Shown here: one piece after another, positions 26,937 through 35,734 of the stretch | How positions within the stretch are numbered: the first letter of the stretch is position 1 | Layout: every line of letters starts with the position of its first letter | From: Opitutaceae bacterium | Lineage (GTDB): Bacteria; Verrucomicrobiota; Verrucomicrobiia; Opitutales; Opitutaceae | DNA length: 53,572 nucleotides | Direction of reading: 5' to 3' | Assembly (NCBI GenBank): GCA_018402455.1 | Contig: JAGYIG010000022.1 | Location: 1 to 53,572, forward strand | Made by a program: the position numbers and the translations under genes | Notes under the pieces: model-generated | Seen by the model: the letters and a program-made list of their open reading frames with translations, nothing else | Database searches by the model: none | Told to the model about the DNA's origin: nothing

Positions 26937-27854
26937 TTAACCGCCTCGCGCCGTCCGGCGGCGTTTGGCCTGCCAGCGCAGGGCGACGAGCGGCGGCAGA
27001 AACCATCGGCTCATCCGCAGGGCCAGACCGGAACCGGAGGGGGGATTCAGCCCGCAGGTTCGACAGAGCTGCAAGGCGTCTTGGGCGCGGGAATCCCGCA
27101 ACGCCGCCAGCTCCCGGGCCGCTTCCTCGGCGGCTTGGCCGATCAATGGCCGGTGGGTGGGGGCCATCCGTTCATAGTAGCCCTGCAGGGCGAGTAGCCG
27201 GGCCCGCCAGTTCCGATGCGGCTCCACGGAGATGCCACCGTCATGGCGGACCGACCGGGTGAGCACTTCGGGACAGTGCAGGAAGCGGGCCTCGATCTCG
27301 GCCAAACGCACGTGAAAGTCCGCATCTTCCCAGGGGACAAGTCGGGCGTCGAAGCCGTTCGCTCGCTCAAACAGGTCGCGGCGGTAAATGCAGTTGTTGA
27401 TCCCCATGGGGTGAGTCAGAAAATACCCCACCGGATCCCGTTGGGCGGCGGGTTGGGAATAGCGCCAGGGAATCAGCGTGCGCCCGGTTTCGTCGATCCA
27501 GTCGGCGTCGCAGAAAACCACATCCACGGCCGGCGCAATTCGCGCAAACATTTGCCGGTTGTAGGCAGGATCCAACAGGTCATCCGCATCATGAAAATGG
27601 ATCCATGCGGACTGCGCCAAGCGGGCGAGCGCATTGCGAGCCTCCGCGGGGCCGAGGTTCTGGGGTCCGGTGAACACCTGAGCCCCCAGCGACCGCGCGA
27701 CGGCGGCACTGTCATCACTGCTGCCGTCGTCCCACAGCAGGATTTCGGAGTAGGGGAGGGCCTGAGCCCTGATCGAGGCAAAGAGGGCGGGCAGGAAGCG
27801 GGCATGGTTGTAGCACGGGATGAGCAAACTGACCGAGGGAGTGGATGTCGTCAT
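26937..27854 (-). CDS. Glycosyltransferase family 2
   Basis: A 305-residue GT-A enzyme starting MTTSTPSVSLLIPCYNHARF. It has the nucleotide-binding LLWDDGSSDDSAAV, a DxD-type IHFHDADDLLDP and the catalytic-base region VPWEDADFHVRL. The C-terminal part is a basic, partly hydrophobic tail. The ATG at 27854 is one base from the previous stop, so it is closely coupled. It adds a residue to the glycan; specificity is unknown. Confidence 0.87.
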   Translation of the reverse strand: MTTSTPSVSLLIPCYNHARFLPALFASIRAQALPYSEILLWDDGSSDDSAAVARSLGAQVFTGPQNLGPAEARNALARLAQSAWIHFHDADDLLDPAYNRQMFARIAPAVDVVFCDADWIDETGRTLIPWRYSQPAAQRDPVGYFLTHPMGINNCIYRRDLFERANGFDARLVPWEDADFHVRLAEIEARFLHCPEVLTRSVRHDGGISVEPHRNWRARLLALQGYYERMAPTHRPLIGQAAEEAARELAALRDSRAQDALQLCRTCGLNPPSGSGLALRMSRWFLPPLVALRWQAKRRRTARGG

Positions 27855-27855
27855 A

Positions 27856-28938
27856 TCAGCCCTTCCTCCCCAGTTGTCGCAGGTAGCGCATGGCCCGGAC
27901 CATGGGGGCATCCGCCCGCCGGAGAGATTTTAAGCCCCGCAGCCCGGGGAGCTGGAGAGTGACATCGAACGGGTCCGCTCCGGCGGGGAGCCGGCCGTCC
28001 ACGCGCTGCCGGAAATAGTCCCGGTGGACTTCGCGCACCGGATGGCCGTCCGAAAAGTGGGCAAAGGGATAGGGCCAGGTTTCGACTTCATCCGCTCCGC
28101 TTGCTTGGAGGGCGGCCGCGTATCGGCGTTGCAATTGGCGGATCACCTCGGGAGGTGCGGGCAGGTTCTTACTATGTGGCCCGGCCAGCCGATCGGGGGT
28201 TCGCCAATCGAAGAAGCTGAAATGGAACAACGAGACCGGACGATCGACCGCCCGAATTCCCGGGGGCACCGGGGAGGCCGAAATCTCTCTTTCGTGCAAG
28301 TTCCAGAAGGCTACATTGCAACCCGGATCCCGCAGCACATGGAGGTCGGGGAACGCCGTTGGGGCCAGATTCAACCAGCCTTGATCGTAGTTCCACGCCA
28401 GAGACATTTTTGCCGGATCAAGCATGTTCGCCCCCCACCAGGTGAGAAATTCCTTGGCGACCGGATCCCGTCGTACCGCGAAAACGCCGGCGTTGAAGGC
28501 TCCGCTGCGCATCGTCTCGGTGGCAATCAGGGGATGCTCGGATACCCGAACGCAGTGGGGCGTCAGCACCACGGCATGCCGGTCCACGGCGGCCAACAGG
28601 CTTTCCGGGCGATCCAACACCCACGTGTCCGCGTCGAGATAAATGACCGCATCCGCCGCCGATGTCGCCAGCACGTGCAGCGCACCGATGGGCTTGAGGA
28701 CGCAACACAAACCCGACGGGGGAATCAGAAACCGCAGACGAGGCCAGTCCTCCACTCCGGGCAACGCCATCGGCTCAACCGTATTGAAATCCTCTTGCGC
28801 CGGGTCAAATCGGCCCTGCAAGGGATCGGCCAGCATCACGTAACGCTGCGCCTCGGGCAGGTGCTCCTTCACCGATGCCATCAGGACTCGCGCCCGATGC
28901 ACGTGGTGAGTGGTGCAGACCGTAAATACTGCTAACAT
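27856..28938 (-). CDS. GT8-like glycosyltransferase
   Basis: The 360-residue protein has a GT-A-like core: MLAVFTVCTTHHVHRARVLM at the start, the DxD metal motif in AVIYLDADTWVL, and FNAGVFAVRRD followed by NYDQGWLNLAPTAFPD, the layout of GT8/glycogenin-like hypothetical transferases found in polysaccharide loci. A late HFSFFDWR motif is also typical of this group. It should act in the cytoplasm. A 70-bp gap separates its start from the methyltransferase stop at 29009. Confidence 0.75.
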   Translation of the reverse strand: MLAVFTVCTTHHVHRARVLMASVKEHLPEAQRYVMLADPLQGRFDPAQEDFNTVEPMALPGVEDWPRLRFLIPPSGLCCVLKPIGALHVLATSAADAVIYLDADTWVLDRPESLLAAVDRHAVVLTPHCVRVSEHPLIATETMRSGAFNAGVFAVRRDPVAKEFLTWWGANMLDPAKMSLAWNYDQGWLNLAPTAFPDLHVLRDPGCNVAFWNLHEREISASPVPPGIRAVDRPVSLFHFSFFDWRTPDRLAGPHSKNLPAPPEVIRQLQRRYAAALQASGADEVETWPYPFAHFSDGHPVREVHRDYFRQRVDGRLPAGADPFDVTLQLPGLRGLKSLRRADAPMVRAMRYLRQLGRKG

Positions 28939-29008
28939 GGCTTAGGGAAGGTGCCGACGGCCTTCCGGCGGGCGGCGCGACCGATGCGATTAACGAGGTG
29001 GGCGGGGG

Positions 29009-29752
29009 TCAATCGGGCTTCGTGGCATCGACAACCAGACCGATGTAGAGCGGGGAGGTGCTGGCATTCGCCTCGACCAGCCGGGAGTGGGCAAACACCC
29101 GATCCAAAAAGCGTTCAAACCCTGCCCGAAACCAGCGGAACGGAGCACGCATGATGCGCAGCATGATCGCGCCCCCGGACCAGCCCCGTGCGAGCAACTC
29201 ATAGTGGTGCTGGCTCATCAGGAACATCAGGGCGCGGGCGCCCGTCGATAACTTGTAGACTTGATTCACCTGGAAACCGGCCGCGGCCACCTGCTCCCGC
29301 AGACCGTCATGGGTCCAGCGCTGAAAATCATGGGGACAGGCGTGATCCGGATAGGTGCCATGGGTGGTGATGAACAGGCGGCCCCCCGGCTTCCGCACCC
29401 GCCGGGCTTCCCGTAAATACCCCGCCACATCTTTCACGTGCTCCAACACTTGGGTCGAAAGCACCAAATCATACGCTTCGTCGGCCACCGGTAGGATCGA
29501 ATCCATCCCGTATTCGAAATCGAGGGTGGGGTCTCCGGGCAGGTCCGCGCGGTGGTAGGTCTCCACCTGAAACAGCGACCGATAGGGCGAGCCTCCGCAT
29601 CCGTAGTCCAGAACTTTGGTGGCGGGCACGTTCCGCATCAACTCCACCGCCAGCCGCAGATCAGCCAACGCGAGGTAAAAAAGATCGCCCGGCCGCGGAT
29701 CGGTTCGCTGCCGGTTGTAGTCGGCTTGTTGGAGCACTTCAGGCGGTTTCAT
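29009..29752 (-). CDS. Class I SAM methyltransferase (Methyltransf_11 type)
   Basis: This 247-residue methyltransferase shows motif I VLDYGCGGSPYRSLF, the acidic loop ADLPGDPTLDFEYG, and the motif IV/post-I segment YDLVLSTQVLEHVKDVAGYL followed by VRKPGGRLFITTHG. Related enzymes occur in O-antigen loci and methylate sugars or lipid carriers. Its ATG at 29752 overlaps the TylF stop by one base, so it is translationally coupled. Confidence 0.85.
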   Translation of the reverse strand: MKPPEVLQQADYNRQRTDPRPGDLFYLALADLRLAVELMRNVPATKVLDYGCGGSPYRSLFQVETYHRADLPGDPTLDFEYGMDSILPVADEAYDLVLSTQVLEHVKDVAGYLREARRVRKPGGRLFITTHGTYPDHACPHDFQRWTHDGLREQVAAAGFQVNQVYKLSTGARALMFLMSQHHYELLARGWSGGAIMLRIMRAPFRWFRAGFERFLDRVFAHSRLVEANASTSPLYIGLVVDATKPD

Positions 29753-30540
29753 CAGGGGTGGGGTGGGGGCTGCGGGGGTGTCCCCGGTTTGATCAACACG
29801 CGTCCGGTGTAGTCGATGCGATGCAGAAAACTGGGGTGATCGAGCTCGGCCAGGTATTCGTCAACCGCCCGGCGGGCGCCCTGCCAATGACCGTAGTCGT
29901 CAATGATCATCGCCCCCCAGTCGGTCAGGCGGGGATAAAGGTGGACCAGTTCGTGGCGCGTCGATTCGAACCAATCCGTGTCGAGCCTGAGCAGGGCAAT
30001 CTGCGCCGGGGCGGCGGCCGGAAGGGTGTCTTCCACCTTGCCGCGGTGGAAGAACAGCCGGTCGGACGGGTAGCCGGTGCGACCGAGATTGGCCGTCACA
30101 TCAGCCAGATCGGCAAAGCACTTCACCCCCTCGTCGCGGTGATCGCTCGCCAGCAGGCTTTGCGCGGATTCCTGAAAAATGCTCACATCGTGGTCCGTCG
30201 GCGGCGGCATGCCTTCAAACGTATCAAAAAGATGGATGCGTCGATCGGTGGCCTTGAGCTGGATGAGCTTGAGCGCCGCGGCCATCATACTGCCGCCGCG
30301 CCAGACGCCGCACTCCACGAAGTCGCCGGGTAAGTTGTGCTCCACCGTGTAGTCCACGGCCTTGATCAGCGCAATGAGGCGTTCGGGGCTGGTCATCGTG
30401 AACGGCGCCACCTGGCGAAGGATCTCATTGTCGGCGGCGGAGAGGTCGGGCACCGGCTCGGGCCCGGCCGCGGTCGGGGTCGGCCGCGGCAACCGGGTCC
30501 AACCCGCTTTGCGCATCAATCGATCAAGGATACCAGCCAT
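29752..30540 (-). CDS. TylF/MycF-like macrocin O-methyltransferase
   Basis: The 262-residue protein matches the TylF family, metal- and SAM-dependent sugar O-methyltransferases. Visible motifs are GDFVECGVWRGGSMMAAAL (SAM site), HLFDTFEGMPPPTD, LLRLDTDWFEST and IIDDYGHWQGAR, whose aspartates ligate magnesium. I chose the ATG at 30540, which removes an unlikely N-terminal extension in the longer frame. Directly downstream of the ABC exporter, it could methylate a terminal sugar and so end chain growth, as capping enzymes do in ABC-exported O-antigens. Confidence 0.88.
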   Translation of the reverse strand: MAGILDRLMRKAGWTRLPRPTPTAAGPEPVPDLSAADNEILRQVAPFTMTSPERLIALIKAVDYTVEHNLPGDFVECGVWRGGSMMAAALKLIQLKATDRRIHLFDTFEGMPPPTDHDVSIFQESAQSLLASDHRDEGVKCFADLADVTANLGRTGYPSDRLFFHRGKVEDTLPAAAPAQIALLRLDTDWFESTRHELVHLYPRLTDWGAMIIDDYGHWQGARRAVDEYLAELDHPSFLHRIDYTGRVLIKPGTPPQPPPHP

Positions 30541-30568
30541 GGGAAAACAGTTTGACGGAACAGCGACT

Positions 30569-31813
30569 TCAGGAGGAGGGGGCCAGGTCTTCGATGGCCC
30601 AGCTATGGTCCTCATGATAGACACAGGCATCGGCGCGCCAACCCCACAGGGGCGGCGGTTCCAGTTTGATGACTTCGAACGGGCAGATGGAGGCCAGCGT
30701 TTCAAACACCGTCCCGCCCGGGGGTTCGGACAGGTAGACGTTCAGGGCGTAGTGCCCGACGTTGAGGCGCGTGGCCGGGATCCGACAGCGCAACCGGGTC
30801 GAACCGGCGTGGCGGGCAAAGGCCTGTGACTCATCGTGAACCCATGCGTGAGTGGCCGGCCGCGTCGCCTGGTCGACGATTTGGAAGGAAAAACACGCTC
30901 CTTTGATGGGGTGCGGATGGGCAATGTCGAAGCAGAGCTCCAGCGGCTTGCCCGCGGCCTGCAAACCCAACCCCTCCGAGGCGAGGACCTCCACCCGGGT
31001 CAACTGGGGCAGATCCGTCCCGCGAGGTGCCGCTTCGTAAACCGCCTGGGAGTGGCTGTCCTGCTCAAGGTAGCGCGCGACCACTTGGTCGGTGGGACCG
31101 ACCAGCGCGACCCGCCCCTGATCCAGCAGCACGCAGCGGGTGGTCAGACTGGTGACCGCACCGACATCGTGGCTCACAAACAAAACGGTGCGACCGTCCG
31201 ATGCCACCGATTGCATTTTGCCCATGCACTTTTTCCGGAACGCGGCGTCCCCCACCGCCAACACCTCATCCACAATCAGGATCTCCGGCTCGAGGTGCGC
31301 GGCCACCGCAAATGCCAGCCGGACATACATGCCGCTGCTGTAGCGCTTCACCGGGGTGTCCAAAAAACGCTCCACTTCGGCAAACGCCACGATCTCATCA
31401 AATTTCCGATGAATTTCCTCCCGCGACATCCCGAGAATGGCCCCGTTGAGAAAGATGTTCTCGCGCCCGCTCAGCTCCGGATGGAAACCGGTACCCACTT
31501 CCAGCAGCGAGGCCACCCGGCCCTTGATTTCAATTCGCCCCACCGTCGGTTCCGTGATGCGGGACAGGATTTTTAACAGGGTGGATTTGCCCGCGCCGTT
31601 CTTGCCAATGATGCCGATGACCTCGCCCGACTCCACGTCCAGGTTCACGTCTCGCAACGCCCAAAATTCCTCGGTCGATGCCCGGGCGCTTTGCCGCCGC
31701 CAGCGGGTCAGGACCCGGATTTTTTGCATGAGCAAATCCCGCAGGGTGTCACTGCGCGGCTGATGGGTCAGGACATATCGTTTACCCAGTTGGCGAATGG
31801 AGATGACACTCAT
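30569..31813 (-). CDS. wzt: Wzt-type polysaccharide ABC transporter ATP-binding protein with C-terminal glycan domain
   Basis: This 414-residue ATPase energises export of a completed undecaprenyl-linked glycan. Walker A is GKNGAGKSTLLKIL, the linker is RYSSGMYVRLAFAVA, Walker B is ILIVDEVLAVGDAAF and the switch is FVSHDVGAV. Residues from about 265 form an extra beta-sandwich domain (TRVEVLASEGLG to the end) like the Wzt C-terminal domain that binds the capped non-reducing end. Its start overlaps the permease stop as ATGA. Presence of this domain predicts that one chain-end modification in the locus serves as an export signal. Confidence 0.92.
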   Translation of the reverse strand: MSVISIRQLGKRYVLTHQPRSDTLRDLLMQKIRVLTRWRRQSARASTEEFWALRDVNLDVESGEVIGIIGKNGAGKSTLLKILSRITEPTVGRIEIKGRVASLLEVGTGFHPELSGRENIFLNGAILGMSREEIHRKFDEIVAFAEVERFLDTPVKRYSSGMYVRLAFAVAAHLEPEILIVDEVLAVGDAAFRKKCMGKMQSVASDGRTVLFVSHDVGAVTSLTTRCVLLDQGRVALVGPTDQVVARYLEQDSHSQAVYEAAPRGTDLPQLTRVEVLASEGLGLQAAGKPLELCFDIAHPHPIKGACFSFQIVDQATRPATHAWVHDESQAFARHAGSTRLRCRIPATRLNVGHYALNVYLSEPPGGTVFETLASICPFEVIKLEPPPLWGWRADACVYHEDHSWAIEDLAPSS

Positions 31814-32637
31814 ATGATGTCGGCGAAGCCGCGTTCGGTCCGGCGAAAATACCAGACGCCGGTCAAATTAAGGATCGCGATCACAGTGATGCCGCTCAAC
31901 AGGCTGGAAAATTCCACGACCTGCGCGCCGTCGAGCAGGCACCACCTGAACCCTGCGATGATGCTGGTGAGGGGGTTGAGACTCAACAGCGGCTCCCACG
32001 AGGGGTAGAAGTCCAGTCGAAATCCGACCGGTGACACAAACACACCAATCTGAATGAGGAACGGAACGATGAATTTGAAATCGCGGTATTTTACCGTGAG
32101 GGCCGTCAACCACAGTCCCGCCCCCAGCGCCGCCAACAGCGCCAACAGGACAAAAACAGGGAGCACCAACCAGTTCCACGTCGGGTAAATGCCGAACCAC
32201 GCGGCCACGCCGGTGAACAACAGCAGCACGATCATAAAATCCACCAAGGCGACGGCGATCGACGACATGGGCACGATCAGCCGAGGGAAATAGATCTTGG
32301 AGATCAGGTTCGAATTGGAAACGAGGCTGCCACTCGAACCGCTCAACGCGGTGGCAAAAAGCTGCCACGCCATCAGCCCGGACAAAACCAACACGGGATA
32401 GGGGACCCCCCCGGCGGGCATGCCGGCCAATCGACCAAACACGACGGTGAATATGATCGTGGTGATGGTGGGCTGGATCAGCGCCCAGCCGATCCCCAAC
32501 ACCGCCTGCTTGTAGCGGACCTTGATGTCCCGCCAGGCGAGGAATCCCAGCAACTCCCGGAAGCGCCATAAATCCCGCCAGTAGTGGCGTTCGGTTTGGC
32601 CGGCTTCAATGACCAGAGGTTCGGGAGGGGAACTCAT
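31810..32637 (-). CDS. wzm: Wzm-type polysaccharide ABC transporter permease
   Basis: The 275-residue ABC-2 permease has an amphipathic N-terminus with RELLGFLAWRDIKVRYKQAV and six membrane helices including IFTVVFGRLAGMPAGGVPYP and FIVPFLIQIGVFVSPVGF. It pairs with Wzt to form the channel that moves a finished polysaccharide across the inner membrane. The length and helix order match the family. It overlaps both neighbours by 4 bp (ATGA), so it is part of a tight operon with the upstream GT4 and downstream wzt. Confidence 0.92.
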   Translation of the reverse strand: MSSPPEPLVIEAGQTERHYWRDLWRFRELLGFLAWRDIKVRYKQAVLGIGWALIQPTITTIIFTVVFGRLAGMPAGGVPYPVLVLSGLMAWQLFATALSGSSGSLVSNSNLISKIYFPRLIVPMSSIAVALVDFMIVLLLFTGVAAWFGIYPTWNWLVLPVFVLLALLAALGAGLWLTALTVKYRDFKFIVPFLIQIGVFVSPVGFRLDFYPSWEPLLSLNPLTSIIAGFRWCLLDGAQVVEFSSLLSGITVIAILNLTGVWYFRRTERGFADII

Positions 32638-33728
32638 AACTTGAGGGAGGAGAGGCTGCGCCAGCGCTCGACGAAAGCCGGAAACGAAAATTCATGCGCC
32701 CGCCGTTGAATGGTTTCGGCTCGCCACTGCTTTTTCAACGCCGCAATGACCGCCCGGGCCAGCGCGTCCACTTCTCCGTAGGGCACCACCACGCCCGATG
32801 CCTCATCAATCACTTCCGGCGCCCCGCCGGCGTCGGCTACAAGGCACGGTTTTCCCGCGGCCATCGCCTCCAAATAAACCAACCCAAACCCTTCCTTGCG
32901 GCTCGGCAGGGCAAAGAGCTCGCAGTCCGAAAATTCGTTTCGCAGGTCCTCATCCGTCAGCTGACCCAGAAAACTCACCGCCTCCGGCTCCGGGATTTCC
33001 CGCGCGATTGCCCGCAACCGCTCTTCGTCGACGCCTCGCCCGACAATCCGCAGGTGCGCCTGAGGCAGGGCCTGGCGAATGGTGGGGAGGGCCCGAATCA
33101 AATGATCGATTCCTTTCTCCGTATCGTGAGCCGCGAGCCGGGAGACTGCCAATATCCGCCCCGCGACTCCCAGGTGCGCCTCGCCGTCCGCGTGGGAGGT
33201 CGCAAAGGACGGATCGAGCGCGTTGGGCAGCACGTGGCAATGGGAACTTAACTGCGGGTAGCGGCCCACCAGCTCCCGCCGGGTGTAGTCGCTCACACTG
33301 AATACCTTTCGCGCCCCGGTCAGCGAGCGCACCTGGGAGCGGGGCAGCGGTTGCCACACTTCGATGCCGTGCACCACCACGTCGTAGGTGAACCGGCAGC
33401 CGAGGCGCTGCAACCAGGGCAGCAATACCGATAACGCCACATGGGTGCAGGTCACATGCGTTTGACCTCCCCGCAACCGACGCCAGAGCTCCCACGCACA
33501 TCGCCCCTTGGCCCGATTGCATCCCGTGGCATCGGCTCCCTCGGCCTCGCACACTCGCAAATCAGCCGCCCCGATGCGGTCGTCGTTCAAGACCACCAGG
33601 CTCACCGCGCTCGGCCCGACCGTGCCGGCAATCGCCTGCAAATAATGGCGCGAGACCCGGGCAATGCCGCCCGGAGCCCGGAACATCTCAGGAGCGAAAA
33701 TCAACTGCCGCTGCTGCGCTTTAGCCAC
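32634..33728 (-). CDS. Glycosyltransferase family 4, first gene of the locus
   Basis: A 364-residue GT4 enzyme starting MAKAQQRQLIFAPEMFRAPG with the acceptor loop GGIARVSRHYLQAIAG, the donor linker ILAVSRLAAHDTEKGIDHLI and the signature LPSRKEGFGLVYLEAMAAGK. It is the 5'-most gene of the minus-strand run. The 154-bp gap upstream (33729-33882) should hold the operon promoter. I see no strong -10/-35 pair there, only an imperfect palindrome around 33798-33815. Confidence 0.87.
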   Translation of the reverse strand: MAKAQQRQLIFAPEMFRAPGGIARVSRHYLQAIAGTVGPSAVSLVVLNDDRIGAADLRVCEAEGADATGCNRAKGRCAWELWRRLRGGQTHVTCTHVALSVLLPWLQRLGCRFTYDVVVHGIEVWQPLPRSQVRSLTGARKVFSVSDYTRRELVGRYPQLSSHCHVLPNALDPSFATSHADGEAHLGVAGRILAVSRLAAHDTEKGIDHLIRALPTIRQALPQAHLRIVGRGVDEERLRAIAREIPEPEAVSFLGQLTDEDLRNEFSDCELFALPSRKEGFGLVYLEAMAAGKPCLVADAGGAPEVIDEASGVVVPYGEVDALARAVIAALKKQWRAETIQRRAHEFSFPAFVERWRSLSSLKL

Positions 33729-33882
33729 GCGAAAAGCCAGCTTCGCCCCGTCGCGTGCCCAAGCCGGCGACCCCTTTTTGCTTCTTGTCTTGGATCCATA
33801 TCAAAATGGATGGCGTGCAGGGTATTCACCCTAGCTACTGGTGTCGCAGATGATTGAACGCTTTGTTTGCCCAGTGCGAACC

Positions 33883-34437
33883 CTAAGAAGCGCTTTCGGC
33901 ACAAATACTTAGCGCCACTTCGGCGGCCAGATCGGAGCTCCCCAACAACGCGATCGCTTTAAGGGCGAATTCCACCGCCGTGCCGGCCCCTCGTGATGTA
34001 ATAATCTTACCATCAACTACTACCGATTCTGTTGCGATGATGTCCGTCAACTCCGTCTGGGCGGAGGGGTGGGCGGTGTAACGCCTCCCCGCCAGCAGCC
34101 CCGCATCTTTCAACACCAGCGGGGCCGCACAAATGGCCGCGATCCACCCGCCCAGCGCAACCTGCTGCCCGACCATCTCCCGCACTTCCGGCGATTCCCG
34201 CAGGTGCGCCACCCCGGGGCCGCCGGGTAAAAACAGCAGATCATAAACGGTATTGGGCCCGACGGCCCCCATCAGCCGGTCGGCCTGCAGGGTGATGCCG
34301 TTTTTGCCCGTCACCATTTTCCGCGATCCCAGCGCCGCCACGGTGACGCTGAAACCCGCCCGCCGCCAAAGGTCGATCGGGGCCACGGCTTCAAGTTCTT
34401 CAAATCCCTCTGGTAAAATCGTAAGTATAGTGGCCAT
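33883..34437 (-). CDS. DJ-1/PfpI family protein (YajL/ThiJ-like)
   Basis: The 184-residue protein is a DJ-1 superfamily member. It has the early glutamate in TILPEGFEELEAV, the nucleophilic cysteine in IAAICAAPLVLKDAG and the conserved TSRGAGTAVEFAL. Relatives act as chaperones, glyoxalases or protein/nucleotide deglycases; the exact activity is debated and cannot be chosen here. It starts only 15 bp from the divergent SDR gene, so promoters must reach into the neighbouring coding sequence. An inverted GGCCAT/ATGGCC repeat includes both start codons. Confidence 0.88.
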   Translation of the reverse strand: MATILTILPEGFEELEAVAPIDLWRRAGFSVTVAALGSRKMVTGKNGITLQADRLMGAVGPNTVYDLLFLPGGPGVAHLRESPEVREMVGQQVALGGWIAAICAAPLVLKDAGLLAGRRYTAHPSAQTELTDIIATESVVVDGKIITSRGAGTAVEFALKAIALLGSSDLAAEVALSICAESAS

Positions 34438-34452
34438 AGTTTTTCCTGTTTA

Positions 34453-35355
34453 ATGGCCGAAAATGTGACCCAAAGTTTCTTGGAAGGAAAGCACGTGGTG
34501 GTGTTTGGGGCCGGGTATGTGGGCGGGGCCGTGGCGAGCCGGGCGTTGGCCGTGGGCGCTCACGTCACCGCATTGACCCGAAACCCGGTCACGGCGGGGC
34601 GGCTGCGGGCGTCGGGCTGCCGTGTCGTCCAGGCCAATCTGGAGGAGGACAGCTGGCACCGCGACGTGCGCTCAGCGGATCTGGTGGTAAACTGCGTCAG
34701 CTCCGGCCGCCGCGGCGTGGAGGGCTATCAGGCGTCCTATGTGCAGGGCGCCCATAGCATCCGGCGATGGGGTAAAACGTTGGGGGGAACCCGCCCGCGT
34801 TTGATCTACACGGGCAGCACGTCGGTTTATCCGCAGGATGGCGGGCAGGTCGTCGATGAATCGATGCCCCCGGGGGCGGACGACGAGCGCACGCAATGCC
34901 TGATCGAGACCGAGCGGCTGATCGCCGCATGGGAGGGGCCGAGCACGGTCCTGCGACTGGCCGGTATTTATGGTCCGACCCGGCACCACCTGTTGGATCA
35001 GCTGCGCGAGAGCCCCGCCGAACTTCCGGGACAACCCGAGCACTACCTCAACCTCATTCATTTGGAGGATATTCTGCGCGCGATCTGGTGCGTGGGGCGG
35101 GCCGATGAAAACCAGGTGGGTCCGGTCTATAACGTGGTCGACGAGGGCCGGGCCACCCGCGGTGAAATCGTGAGGTGGCTGGCGGAGCGGTTGCAGTTGC
35201 CGGCACCGTCCTTTTCCGGGGCGGCCACTCCCGGTCGCCGGGCGGTGCGCCCCAATCGCATCATCACGAATGACCGCCTTAAAGCGGAGCTCGGGTGGCG
35301 GCCGGCTTATCCCACGTTTCGCGAGGGCTACGCTGATCTCTTACTTGGAGCTTGA
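34453..35355 (+). CDS. SDR family NAD(P)-binding protein (YeeZ-like epimerase)
   Basis: This 300-residue atypical extended SDR has the dinucleotide motif VVVFGAGYVGGAVAS and a Thr/Ser-x-Tyr region in LIYTGSTSVYPQDGG. It lacks the full YxxxK motif of classic epimerases, as in the YeeZ group. The C-terminal half includes YLNLIHLEDILRAIWCV and YNVVDEGRATRGEIVRWL, typical of NAD-dependent epimerase/dehydratase folds. No substrate is predicted. It runs divergently from the PfpI gene. Confidence 0.8.
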   Translation: MAENVTQSFLEGKHVVVFGAGYVGGAVASRALAVGAHVTALTRNPVTAGRLRASGCRVVQANLEEDSWHRDVRSADLVVNCVSSGRRGVEGYQASYVQGAHSIRRWGKTLGGTRPRLIYTGSTSVYPQDGGQVVDESMPPGADDERTQCLIETERLIAAWEGPSTVLRLAGIYGPTRHHLLDQLRESPAELPGQPEHYLNLIHLEDILRAIWCVGRADENQVGPVYNVVDEGRATRGEIVRWLAERLQLPAPSFSGAATPGRRAVRPNRIITNDRLKAELGWRPAYPTFREGYADLLLGA

Positions 35356-35422
35356 AGCCGACCCGAGAATACCCGCCCATGGTCTCACCCCGTTTAAAAC
35401 ATTAATCCCGCAATTTCATATT

Positions 35423-35731
35423 ATGGCCGGACTCGGAAAATTCCTCAAACAAGCCCAGAAGATGCAGCAAAAAGTCGAAGCGACCCAAGCTGAGATCGAA
35501 GCCATGGAACTGGATGTCGCCAGCGGTGGCGGGGCCGTAAAAATCAAGATCAATGGCGCTGGCAAGTTCCTCTCCCTCGAGGTCGATCCGGAGTTACTCA
35601 AGGAAGAGGCGTCCTTGGTGAATGACACGTTGCTCGCCGCCGTGCAGGATGCGGCGCAACAGGCCAAGGCCTACAACGACGAAAAGATGAAGTCCGCCAC
35701 CGCAGGATTTCAGATGCCCGGCATGATGTAG
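35423..35731 (+). CDS. ybaB: YbaB/EbfC family nucleoid-associated protein
   Basis: The 102-residue protein starts MAGLGKFLKQAQKMQQKVEA and has the helix-strand-helix plan of YbaB/EbfC, a dimeric DNA-binding protein. Its C-terminal tail is methionine/glycine-rich (GFQMPGMM), common in the family. ybaB is often the neighbour of recR and dnaX; here recR follows after about 107 bp. The start is the ATG at 35423; the longer open frame upstream is not family-like. Confidence 0.92.
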   Translation: MAGLGKFLKQAQKMQQKVEATQAEIEAMELDVASGGGAVKIKINGAGKFLSLEVDPELLKEEASLVNDTLLAAVQDAAQQAKAYNDEKMKSATAGFQMPGMM

Positions 35732-35734
35732 TGC

